NCBI GenBank assembly: GCA_041488295.1
Contig: JBGPOZ010000264.1
Span: forward strand, 1-5,470
DNA length: 5,470 nt
From: URHD0088 sp041488295
Lineage (GTDB): Bacteria; Pseudomonadota; Alphaproteobacteria; ATCC43930; CGMCC-115725
Direction: 5' to 3'
The notes beneath the pieces were generated by a model. It saw only the letters and a program-made list of their open reading frames with translations, made no database searches and was not told the DNA's origin. Positions within the stretch are counted from its first letter, which is position 1. Every line of letters starts with the position of its first letter. Shown piece by piece: positions 1 through 5,470 of this stretch. The position numbers and the translations under genes are program-made.

Positions 1-10
1 GTGCTCCCGA

Positions 11-56
11 CCACCCCCACCCCGACCCTCCCCCATCAAGGGGGAGGGAGAAATTG
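11..56 (-). repeat. Intergenic palindromic repeat unit, copy A (inverted relative to copy B)
   Basis: Read on the minus strand, this stretch begins CAATTTCTCCCTCCCCC and ends in GGGGTGGGGGTGG, and it aligns along its length with copy B at 72-112 read on the plus strand. It contains a perfect 9-base stem, CCCTCCCCC (26-34) against GGGGGAGGG (40-48), around the loop ATCAA. No T-run follows the stem on either strand, so it does not look like a standard intrinsic terminator, although it could slow or end leftward transcription coming out of bcp. G/C-rich palindromes of this style are, from memory, common between genes in alphaproteobacterial genomes. Genome copy number cannot be judged here. Confidence 0.7.
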
Positions 57-71
57 GCCGTCTGCTATCGA

Positions 72-112
72 CAATTCCCTCCCCCCTTGCGGGGGCGGTT
101 TAGGGTGGGGGG
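72..112 (+). repeat. Intergenic palindromic repeat unit, copy B
   Basis: This is the second copy of the unit, facing the opposite way from copy A across a 15-base spacer (57-71). It starts CAATTCCCTCCCCCC, has a 5-base stem of CCCCC (82-86) against GGGGG (91-95), and ends TAGGGTGGGGGG. In minus-strand RNA the loop reads GCAA, a GNRA-type tetraloop. Its distal part GGGTGGGGG (103-111) pairs perfectly with CCCCCACCC (14-22) in copy A, and CAATT (72-76) pairs with AATTG (52-56). The two units can therefore fold as separate hairpins or as one long imperfect stem. Copy B ends three bases before the end of the bcp stop codon. Confidence 0.7.
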
Positions 113-114
113 CT

Positions 115-579
115 TCAGAGCGCGCTTGCGGCTTTCAGGACCTCGGCGACATGGCCCGGGATCTTCACCTTCGGCCAGAGCCCGCGGATGACGCCCTTCG
201 TGTCGATGAGGAAGGTCGCTCGCTCGATGCCCATGTATTTGCGGCCATACATGCTCTTCTCGACCCAGACGCCATAGGCTTCGCACACCTTGCCGTCCTC
301 GTCGGAGGCGAGCGTGAAGGTGAGGCCGTGCTTCTTCTTGAACTTGTCGTGCGCGGCGACATTGTCGCGCGAGAGGCCGATCACCGCAGCACTCGCCTTC
401 GAGAAATCCGGCAGCGCGTCGCGAAAGCCGCAGGCCTCGGTCGTGCAGCCGGAGGTATCGTCCTTGGGATAGAAATAGAGGATGATTTTCTTGCCGCGGA
501 GCTTGGCGAGCGAAACCGTGCCGTTGCCGTCGGTCGGCAGGGTGAAGTCGGGCGCGGCGTCGCCGATCTGTGGCCTCAT
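115..579 (-). CDS. bcp: Thioredoxin-dependent thiol peroxidase (Bcp/PrxQ-type peroxiredoxin), complete
   Basis: This 154-residue protein reduces hydrogen peroxide and organic hydroperoxides in the cytoplasm and is normally recycled by thioredoxin. It has a single AhpC/TSA thioredoxin-fold domain across nearly its full length, which is the usual size for Bcp. The active-site stretch at residues 38-54 reads PKDDTSGCTTEACGFRD. It gives the PxxxTxxC signature (P38, T42, C45) with peroxidatic Cys45 and resolving Cys50, the atypical two-cysteine arrangement of this subfamily. Arg120 in the RATFLID segment matches the conserved active-site arginine. A third cysteine, C99, is also found in the E. coli protein. 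Residue 43 is Ser where Pro is common (TPGC), a mild variant. There is no signal peptide. The ATG overlaps the glnE stop as ATGA, and the AGGA-type ribosome site upstream supports this start. It is the second gene of the glnE-bcp unit; the TGA stop is at 115-117. Confidence 0.96.
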   Translation of the reverse strand: MRPQIGDAAPDFTLPTDGNGTVSLAKLRGKKIILYFYPKDDTSGCTTEACGFRDALPDFSKASAAVIGLSRDNVAAHDKFKKKHGLTFTLASDEDGKVCEAYGVWVEKSMYGRKYMGIERATFLIDTKGVIRGLWPKVKIPGHVAEVLKAASAL

Positions 580-3500
580 GGTTTCCTGTCCCCCTCCAAG
601 CGCTTGCGGGCTGCCGAGGCCGGCGCCTCGATGATGGCGCGAAAATGATCCAGCACCGTCACCGCGGCCGCGTTCATATCTGATTTCAGCGCGGCGAAGT
701 CAATCGCATCGGCGCCGCGCGCCAATGCCGATGCGAGCGCCGGCGGCGCCGCTGCCTCGTCGAGCGGATCGTCGAGCACGAGCTTCAAGACGCCCTGCAT
801 CTGCTGCCAGAGGCGGAGCGCGGCGATGAGGGCGCGTGCGCTCTGCGCATCGAGAAGGTCGGCATCGGCGAGTGCAGCGAGCGCGGCGCCGGTGTTGGCG
901 CGAAGCACACCGGGGTATTCGCGGGCATGGCGCAGCATGAGGTATTGGGCGAGGAATTCCATGTCGACGAGGCCGCCGCGGCGATGCTTCACGTCCCAGG
1001 GCGAGGGGTTCGCATGCGCCGCTGCCATGCGCCCCCGCATCTCGGCGACGTCGACGAGGAGAGCGTCTTCATCGCGCGGCCGCGTCAGCACCGCGTGGAT
1101 GAGCGCCATCGCGCCGGTCCCGAGCGCGGCATCGCCCGCGACCCACCGCGCGCGGGTCAGCGCCATGTGCTCCCAGGTCCAGGCGAGCTCCTCGTTGTAG
1201 TTGCGGAAGGCGGCGGGGCTCGAGGCGATGGGGCCGGCATTGCCCGAGGGGCGAAGGCGCATGTCGACCTCGTAAAGAAGGCCCTCCCCAGTCGGCGCCG
1301 TCAGCGCGTTGATGAAGCGCTGGCTGAGCCGCGCGTAGTATGTGGGGACGGGGAGGGGGCGTGGCCCGTCCGAGACCTCGCTCTCGGCGGGCGCGTCGTA
1401 GAAGAAGATGAGGTCGAGATCGGAGGTGACGGTCATCTCGCGCCCGCCCAGCTTGCCGAGGCCGATCATCGCGAAGCTGCCGCCCGCGATCCGGCCATGC
1501 GCCCGCGCGAACTCCGCCGCGACCGGTTCCAAAAGCCCGGCCATGACCGTGTCGGCGACGTCGGCGAAGGCGGCGCCTGCCGCGGCGCCGTCGATGCGGC
1601 CGCGCAGGAGATGGACGCCGATCTGGAATTTGCGGTCGTTGGTCCAGCGCCGCGCGAGGTCGAGGACGTCGGAGAAATCGCGCGCCCCCGCCAGCAGCCG
1701 CGCATATTCGGCGGCGAGCGCCGGCTTCTCCGGCAGCGCCTCGAAGAAATCCGCCGAAAGCACGCCGTCGAGGAGGATGGGTTGGCGGGCGAGCTGCTCG
1801 GCAAGGCGCGGCGCGCTCCCCATAATCTCGGCGACGAGCTCGAGGAGGGCCGGATTGGCGTAGAGCAGCGAGAAGAATTGGACGCCCGCCGGCAGCCGCG
1901 CCGCGAATTGGTCGAAGCGGATGAAGGCGGTGTCGGGATTGGCGGTGGCGCCGAGCGCGCGCAGCAGCGAGGGCACCAGCTCGGTCATGATCTCGCGCGC
2001 CCGCTGGCTGCGCATCGCGCGATATCGGCCGTGATGCCAGCCGCGCACCGCGGCGGCGATCCGCGCCGGCTCGGCAAAGCCCATGCGGCGGATGGTCGCC
2101 AGGGTGTCGGGATCGTCCTCGATGCCGGTGAAGACGAGGTTGCCCGGGCCGGAAAGGCTCGGCGCCTCCTCGAACAGCTCGGCATAGTGCTTCTCGACCT
2201 GGCGCAGATGATGGCGCAGATCGCTCGCAAAAAGCTCGCTCGTCGCATAGCCGAGGAAGATGGCGAGGTGCCGCAGCCCTTCCTCGTCGGCGGGGAGGGT
2301 GTGCGTCTGCGCGTCGTCGACCATCTGCAAGCGGTGCTCGACGCGGCGCAGGAAGGCGTAGGCGGCGCTCATCTCGGCGGCGACGACGGGCTCGATGCGG
2401 CCCGTCGCGGCGAGCGCCTCCAGCACCGCGCAGGTGCCGGCGATGCGCAGCTCGGGCATGCGGCCGCCCCAGATCAATTGCTGGGTCTGGGCGAAGAACT
2501 CGATCTCGCGGATGCCGCCGCGGCCGAGCTTGACGTTGTGGCCGGCGATGGCGATGCGGCTGCCGCCGCGATGCGCGTTGATCTGCCGCTTGATCGAGTG
2601 AATGTCCTGGATCGCGGCGAAATCGAGGTGTTTGCGCCAGAGAAAGGGCGTGAGCTCGCGCAGGAACGCCGCGCCCGCACCCATGTCGCCGGCGACCGGC
2701 CGCGCCTTGATGAGCGCCGCGCGCTCCCAGTTCTGCCCGGCGCTTTCATAGTATGTGAGCGCCGCTTCGAGCGAGAGCGCCGGCAAGGTCGAGGCCGGAT
2801 CGGGGCGCAGGCGCAGATCGGTGCGGAAGACGTAGCCGTCGCCGGTGCGCTCGTCGAGGATGCGGACGAGCTCGCGGGCTAGCCTCGCAAAGCACTGTTG
2901 GACGCTCTGCCGCCCGGTGTAGCGCACCTTTTCGCGGTCGAAGAGGACGATGAGGTCGATGTCGCTCGAATAGTTGAGCTCGCGCCCGCCGAGCTTGCCC
3001 ATGCCGAGAATGATGAGCCCGCTCTCGGCGGCGATGTCGTCCGAGGGATCGAGCGCGATCTCGCCCGAAGCGGCAGCTGCGGCGAGAAGGTGCCGCACGG
3101 TGCGTTCTAATGCCGTATCGGCGAATTGGCTGAGCGCGCCCGTCACGCGTTCGAGCGGCCAGAGTCCGGCGATGTCGGCGAGCGCGACGAGCAGCGCCGC
3201 GCGCCGCCGCGCGATGCGCAATGTGCGCATGAGCGCCGCCCGGTCGCCCGGTTCGCCGCGCCGCGCCGCCGAAGTCCTGCGACCCAGCGCGCGGAGCACG
3301 CGCGCGAAGACGGCATCGGGCCCGTCGCGCAGGATCTGGCGCAGGAAGTGCGGCTCCTGGATGCAGCATTGGGTCAGGAAGGGCGAGTTGCCGAACAGCG
3401 CCTCGATGAGGCGCCTCCCGCTCTCGTCCTCGGCAAGTTTCCGCGCGAACTCGCCGAGTTCGGCGTTATGATCCGCCTCGAGCCACCGCTCGATCCCGCG

Positions 3501-3581
3501 CTGCGCCTGCGCGCGATCGGCGGGCACCGGCAGGTTGGCCACGGGAATTCGAGCGGAGAGCGACGATAGGGATCGCGACAT
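576..3581 (-). CDS. glnE: Bifunctional glutamine synthetase adenylyltransferase / adenylyl-removing enzyme, complete
   Basis: This 1001-residue enzyme attaches AMP to a tyrosine of glutamine synthetase to lower its activity, and removes it by phosphorolysis. In the known family PII, PII-UMP and glutamine set the direction. Two nucleotidyltransferase domains are visible. The N-terminal, adenylyl-removing half has GMGKLGGREL at 193-202 with metal-binding Asp207 and Asp209 (SSDIDLI), and a GGIREIEFF helix at 355-363. The C-terminal, adenylylating half has GLGKLGGREM at 707-716 with Asp721 and Asp723 (TSDLDLI), and a second GGLVDMEF at 869-876. Both catalytic halves look intact. The length slightly exceeds the 946 residues of E. 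coli GlnE. The ATG at 3581 is the only conventional start before the in-frame stop at 3618-3620, and no strong ribosome site precedes it. The gene is first in a leftward unit with bcp and divergent from the AsmA-like gene. Confidence 0.98.
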   Translation of the reverse strand: MSRSLSSLSARIPVANLPVPADRAQAQRGIERWLEADHNAELGEFARKLAEDESGRRLIEALFGNSPFLTQCCIQEPHFLRQILRDGPDAVFARVLRALGRRTSAARRGEPGDRAALMRTLRIARRRAALLVALADIAGLWPLERVTGALSQFADTALERTVRHLLAAAAASGEIALDPSDDIAAESGLIILGMGKLGGRELNYSSDIDLIVLFDREKVRYTGRQSVQQCFARLARELVRILDERTGDGYVFRTDLRLRPDPASTLPALSLEAALTYYESAGQNWERAALIKARPVAGDMGAGAAFLRELTPFLWRKHLDFAAIQDIHSIKRQINAHRGGSRIAIAGHNVKLGRGGIREIEFFAQTQQLIWGGRMPELRIAGTCAVLEALAATGRIEPVVAAEMSAAYAFLRRVEHRLQMVDDAQTHTLPADEEGLRHLAIFLGYATSELFASDLRHHLRQVEKHYAELFEEAPSLSGPGNLVFTGIEDDPDTLATIRRMGFAEPARIAAAVRGWHHGRYRAMRSQRAREIMTELVPSLLRALGATANPDTAFIRFDQFAARLPAGVQFFSLLYANPALLELVAEIMGSAPRLAEQLARQPILLDGVLSADFFEALPEKPALAAEYARLLAGARDFSDVLDLARRWTNDRKFQIGVHLLRGRIDGAAAGAAFADVADTVMAGLLEPVAAEFARAHGRIAGGSFAMIGLGKLGGREMTVTSDLDLIFFYDAPAESEVSDGPRPLPVPTYYARLSQRFINALTAPTGEGLLYEVDMRLRPSGNAGPIASSPAAFRNYNEELAWTWEHMALTRARWVAGDAALGTGAMALIHAVLTRPRDEDALLVDVAEMRGRMAAAHANPSPWDVKHRRGGLVDMEFLAQYLMLRHAREYPGVLRANTGAALAALADADLLDAQSARALIAALRLWQQMQGVLKLVLDDPLDEAAAPPALASALARGADAIDFAALKSDMNAAAVTVLDHFRAIIEAPASAARKRLEGDRKP
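583..597 (-). promoter_or_regulatory. Ribosome binding site(s) for bcp inside the 3' end of glnE
   Basis: Reading leftward toward the bcp ATG, the last glnE codons carry two purine-rich matches: GGAGG at 597-593, 13 bases from the start, and AGGA at 587-584, 4 bases from it. The nearer one is better placed; the farther one could help hold ribosomes. With the ATGA overlap, this supports the bcp start at 579 and suggests translation coupled to glnE. Confidence 0.6.
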
Positions 3582-3592
3582 TGCAGCGGCGG

Positions 3593-3621
3593 AGACTGCG
3601 CGACCGCCGCGACAGGGTCAA
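3593..3621 (-). promoter_or_regulatory. Candidate weak housekeeping promoter for glnE-bcp
   Basis: On the minus strand, TTGACC (3621-3616) matches the -35 consensus at five of six bases. Seventeen bases later, CAGTCT (3598-3593) could serve as a poor -10 box, with only two matches to TATAAT. The start of transcription would fall around 3586, about five bases before the glnE ATG. That would give a nearly leaderless mRNA, consistent with the lack of a clear ribosome site. The -35 match is seen directly; promoter function is inference, and the weak -10 keeps confidence low. Confidence 0.25.
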
Positions 3622-3632
3622 GCAGCGTGGTC

Positions 3633-3636
3633 GGAA
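3633..3636 (+). promoter_or_regulatory. Weak ribosome binding site for the AsmA-like gene
   Basis: GGAA sits six bases before the ATG at 3643. It is a partial match to the Shine-Dalgarno sequence at good spacing, and it helps choose this start over the open reading frame that continues upstream without another usual start codon near the gap. Confidence 0.45.
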
Positions 3637-3642
3637 TCGGCG

Positions 3643-5470
3643 ATGAAGGCTCTGCGCCACATCATCGCCGTCGTCCTGAAGCTCGCCCTGGCGCTCGCGA
3701 TCGCCATCGCGATTCTCGGGGGCTTCCTCGTCCTGCGCCTCGAGAATGGACCGCTGTCGCTCGATTTTCTGTCGGCGACGCTAGAAGATGCGCTCTCGCC
3801 GGAGGGCGGTGCTTTCCGCGTGCGCATGGAGGGGACGGTCCTGTCGCTGGCGGAGGATCGCAGCAGCATCGGGCTCCTCGCCCGCGGCATCCGCTTCGAG
3901 AGCGAATCGGGGGCCGTCCTCGCCTCAATTCCCGATCTCTCGCTCGGCCTCAGCCTCGATGCGTTGCTCCGTGGCAGGGTGGCGCCGACGCGAATCATTG
4001 TCGACCAGCCGCAGATCCATCTCGATCGCGACGAGGACGGCACCTTTCGCCTGGGCTTGGGCGGCGACACCGGCACGAACCGCGAGCTGACCGAGCAGCT
4101 CGTCGCCGATCTCATGGCGCCGCCCGACACCGGGCGGCGGCTCGGTTACCTGACGGAGGTCAGGATTCGCGGCGGCAGCCTCGCGGTGACCGATCGCACG
4201 ATCGGCGCGGAGTGGCAGGCGTCGCGCGTCGCGGCGAGCTTACGGCGCAGAGCCGACGGCGTCTCCGGCGATTTCACGCTCGCGGTCGCCGTCGCCGACA
4301 GCGCGGCCGAGCTGCGCGGCGAATTCGGTTACCGCACCGCCGAGCATCGCCTCGCGGCCCAGCTTCGCCTCGCTGGCTGGGATCTCTCGAAGCTGCAGCG
4401 CATCGCCCCGGTCCTGGCGCCGCTCGCCGGCTTGCAGGTTCCGCTGAGCGGCTCGGCCGAGCTCACGGTCGACACCGCCGATGCCAGGGTCGATGCGGCA
4501 TCGGTCGAGCTCACCGCGGGTCCGGGATCGCTGGTCGATCCGCGTTTTTCCGCCGGGACGGTGGCGATGGCGGGCGGCGGCGTCAGCGCCGTTTACGATC
4601 CCGCCGCGGGGCGCCTGACGCTCCGTCGCTTGTCGCTCGATCTCGGCGGGCCGACATTGCTCGCGAAGGGCACGGTCGACGGCATCCAACCCGGCCACGT
4701 CCTGCGCGGCATCGCCGATTGGGGCAGCGAGCTGACGGTCGCGGTCGACACCACGGTGCAGCGCATGCCGGCCGACGCGCTCGAGCGCGACTGGCCGCCC
4801 GGTCTCGCGCACAACGCGCGCGAGTGGATCACCCGCAACATCCATGACGGGACCGTCGAGGAGGCGCATCTCGCGGCATCGCTCCGAATCCAACCGGCCC
4901 TGCCGGACGCCGATGCCGTCACGCTCGATCGGGTGACCGGAGGCCTCGCGATGAAGGGGTTGACGATCCACTATCTGCGGCCGCTGCCGCCGGTGCGCAA
5001 CGTCGACGGCACCGCAGTCTTCGACAAGAGCACGATGACCTTGACGCCGACCAGCGGCGCCTTGAGCGGCATCGCCGTCGGCGGCGGCACCATCATCATC
5101 ACCGATCTCGACAAGGTGGATCAGGACATCGACGTTGCGCTCGACATCAAGGGGCCGCTGCGCGATGCGCTCGAGGTACTCGATTTGAAGCCCTTCCAAT
5201 ACGCGCATGAGCTCGGCATCGATCCCTCGCGGGTCGGCGGCACGGCGGCAGCGCATCTTTCGATCAAGTTTCCCTTGGACCACCGCACGACCTTCGATCA
5301 GGTCGTGATCGCGACGCGGGCGCAGCTCGCCGATGTGGCGCTCGGCAAGATCGTGCTCGATCAGGATCTGAGCGAGGGCGATTTGACCTTAAATCTCGAT
5401 CGCGCGGGCATGAAGGTCGACGGCAAGGCGAAGCTCGCCGGCATGCCGGCGACGCTCGTCTGGCAGCAGA
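3643..5470 (+). CDS. Large YhdP/AsmA-like envelope protein with DUF3971 region, 3' end beyond the window
   Basis: 609 complete codons are visible with no stop, so the gene is cut by the window edge. Residues 1-6 (MKALRH) are followed by a hydrophobic segment at about 7-31, rich in Ala, Ile and Leu. This is a signal anchor that would leave the rest in the periplasm. The remainder is made of short alternating hydrophobic strands with repeated phrases such as LSLDLGG and LTLNLDRAGMKVDGKAKLAG, typical of the beta-rich AsmA/TamB/YhdP superfamily. The stretch at 384-403, WPPGLAHNAREWITRNIHDG, and YLRPLPPVRNVDG from residue 444 resemble the DUF3971 region of YhdP-type proteins. In E. coli, YhdP, TamB and YdbH contribute to phospholipid transport to the outer membrane; the same role here is inference. 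Family members are usually over 1000 residues, so roughly half may be missing. The assignment to the superfamily is firmer than to YhdP itself. Confidence 0.85.
   Translation, partial: MKALRHIIAVVLKLALALAIAIAILGGFLVLRLENGPLSLDFLSATLEDALSPEGGAFRVRMEGTVLSLAEDRSSIGLLARGIRFESESGAVLASIPDLSLGLSLDALLRGRVAPTRIIVDQPQIHLDRDEDGTFRLGLGGDTGTNRELTEQLVADLMAPPDTGRRLGYLTEVRIRGGSLAVTDRTIGAEWQASRVAASLRRRADGVSGDFTLAVAVADSAAELRGEFGYRTAEHRLAAQLRLAGWDLSKLQRIAPVLAPLAGLQVPLSGSAELTVDTADARVDAASVELTAGPGSLVDPRFSAGTVAMAGGGVSAVYDPAAGRLTLRRLSLDLGGPTLLAKGTVDGIQPGHVLRGIADWGSELTVAVDTTVQRMPADALERDWPPGLAHNAREWITRNIHDGTVEEAHLAASLRIQPALPDADAVTLDRVTGGLAMKGLTIHYLRPLPPVRNVDGTAVFDKSTMTLTPTSGALSGIAVGGGTIIITDLDKVDQDIDVALDIKGPLRDALEVLDLKPFQYAHELGIDPSRVGGTAAAHLSIKFPLDHRTTFDQVVIATRAQLADVALGKIVLDQDLSEGDLTLNLDRAGMKVDGKAKLAGMPATLVWQQ

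Larger units (their letters stand above)
3582..3642. other. 61-base divergent intergenic region between glnE and the AsmA-like gene
   Basis: This short gap must hold the 5' leaders of two genes transcribed in opposite directions, unless their promoters lie inside the neighbouring coding sequence. It has no tRNA, no obvious palindromic operator and no NtrC-type or sigma-54 (GG-N10-GC at -24/-12) site that I can recognise. One TTGACC element faces glnE and is described separately. No convincing promoter for the rightward gene is seen in the gap; it may lie in the first part of glnE. Confidence 0.6.

Noticed and set aside
26..48. Hairpin considered as an intrinsic terminator for glnE-bcp
   Set aside because: The 9-base stem is strong, but in the leftward direction it is followed by TCGGGGTGGG with no T-run, so it lacks the second half of a standard terminator. 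It is kept as part of the repeat.
1..648. An open plus-strand frame running from the window edge across bcp
   Set aside because: It is codon-aligned antisense to bcp and begins by translating the C-rich repeat (Pro/Thr run). bcp on the minus strand is unmistakable.
927..2882. A 651-codon open frame on the plus strand, antisense to glnE
   Set aside because: It is exactly codon-aligned with glnE on the opposite strand, so it can only be stopped where glnE uses TTA, CTA or TCA, which are rare in GC-rich genes. Its translation has no recognisable domain and is rich in Arg, Gly, Glu and Ala as expected of a mirror frame, while glnE underneath has intact family motifs.
3582..3642. Sigma-54 or NtrC control of glnE
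   Set aside because: This would be plausible for a nitrogen gene, but I see no GG/GC pair at the correct -24/-12 spacing in a TGGCAC-N5-TTGC context and no NtrC-type palindrome in the gap.
3627..4847. A 406-codon plus-strand frame starting 16 bases before the AsmA-like ATG
   Set aside because: It is a shifted frame over the real gene. The product is dominated by Arg, Ala and Gly with no hydrophobic anchor or domain, while the frame starting at 3643 continues open to the window edge with coherent protein features.
4240..5283. A 347-codon open frame on the minus strand, antisense to the AsmA-like gene
   Set aside because: It is codon-aligned with the plus-strand gene and explained by the same scarcity of TTA, CTA and TCA codons. 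The sense frame has a start, a membrane anchor and family-like sequence; the antisense frame has none of these.

Overview
This is a GC-rich window whose gene content and codon choice (third positions mostly G or C) fit an alphaproteobacterium, possibly of the Hyphomicrobiales (Rhizobiales). That placement is inferred from the roughly 1000-residue GlnE, the glnE-peroxiredoxin pair, the YhdP/AsmA-like neighbour and the style of the intergenic repeat. No rRNA or other firm taxonomic marker is present.

Layout, left to right. Positions 1-114 hold no gene. They carry two inverted copies of a roughly 40-base C/G-rich repeat unit, each with its own hairpin, just beyond the 3' end of the leftward genes. 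Positions 115-579 (minus) encode a complete Bcp/PrxQ-type peroxiredoxin. Positions 576-3581 (minus) encode a complete GlnE, the two-headed glutamine synthetase adenylyltransferase / adenylyl-removing enzyme. The glnE stop and bcp start overlap in an ATGA, so the two form one leftward transcription unit read glnE then bcp. A 61-base divergent gap (3582-3642) separates glnE from a rightward gene starting at 3643. That gene encodes a large envelope protein of the DUF3971/AsmA-like (YhdP-type) group and runs off the right edge with 609 complete codons visible.

How the genes work together. GlnE sets glutamine synthetase activity in response to nitrogen status. Bcp removes peroxides in the cytoplasm, and its link to GlnE appears to be co-expression rather than a shared pathway. 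The AsmA-like protein is an inner-membrane-anchored periplasmic protein of a family tied to lipid traffic to the outer membrane. It is a divergent neighbour with no evident functional tie to glnE.

I found no mobile element, CRISPR array, RNA gene or unknown multi-gene system. The region reads as ordinary chromosomal core. The points most worth a second look are the paired inverted repeat, the overlapping glnE-bcp junction and the compact divergent promoter region.
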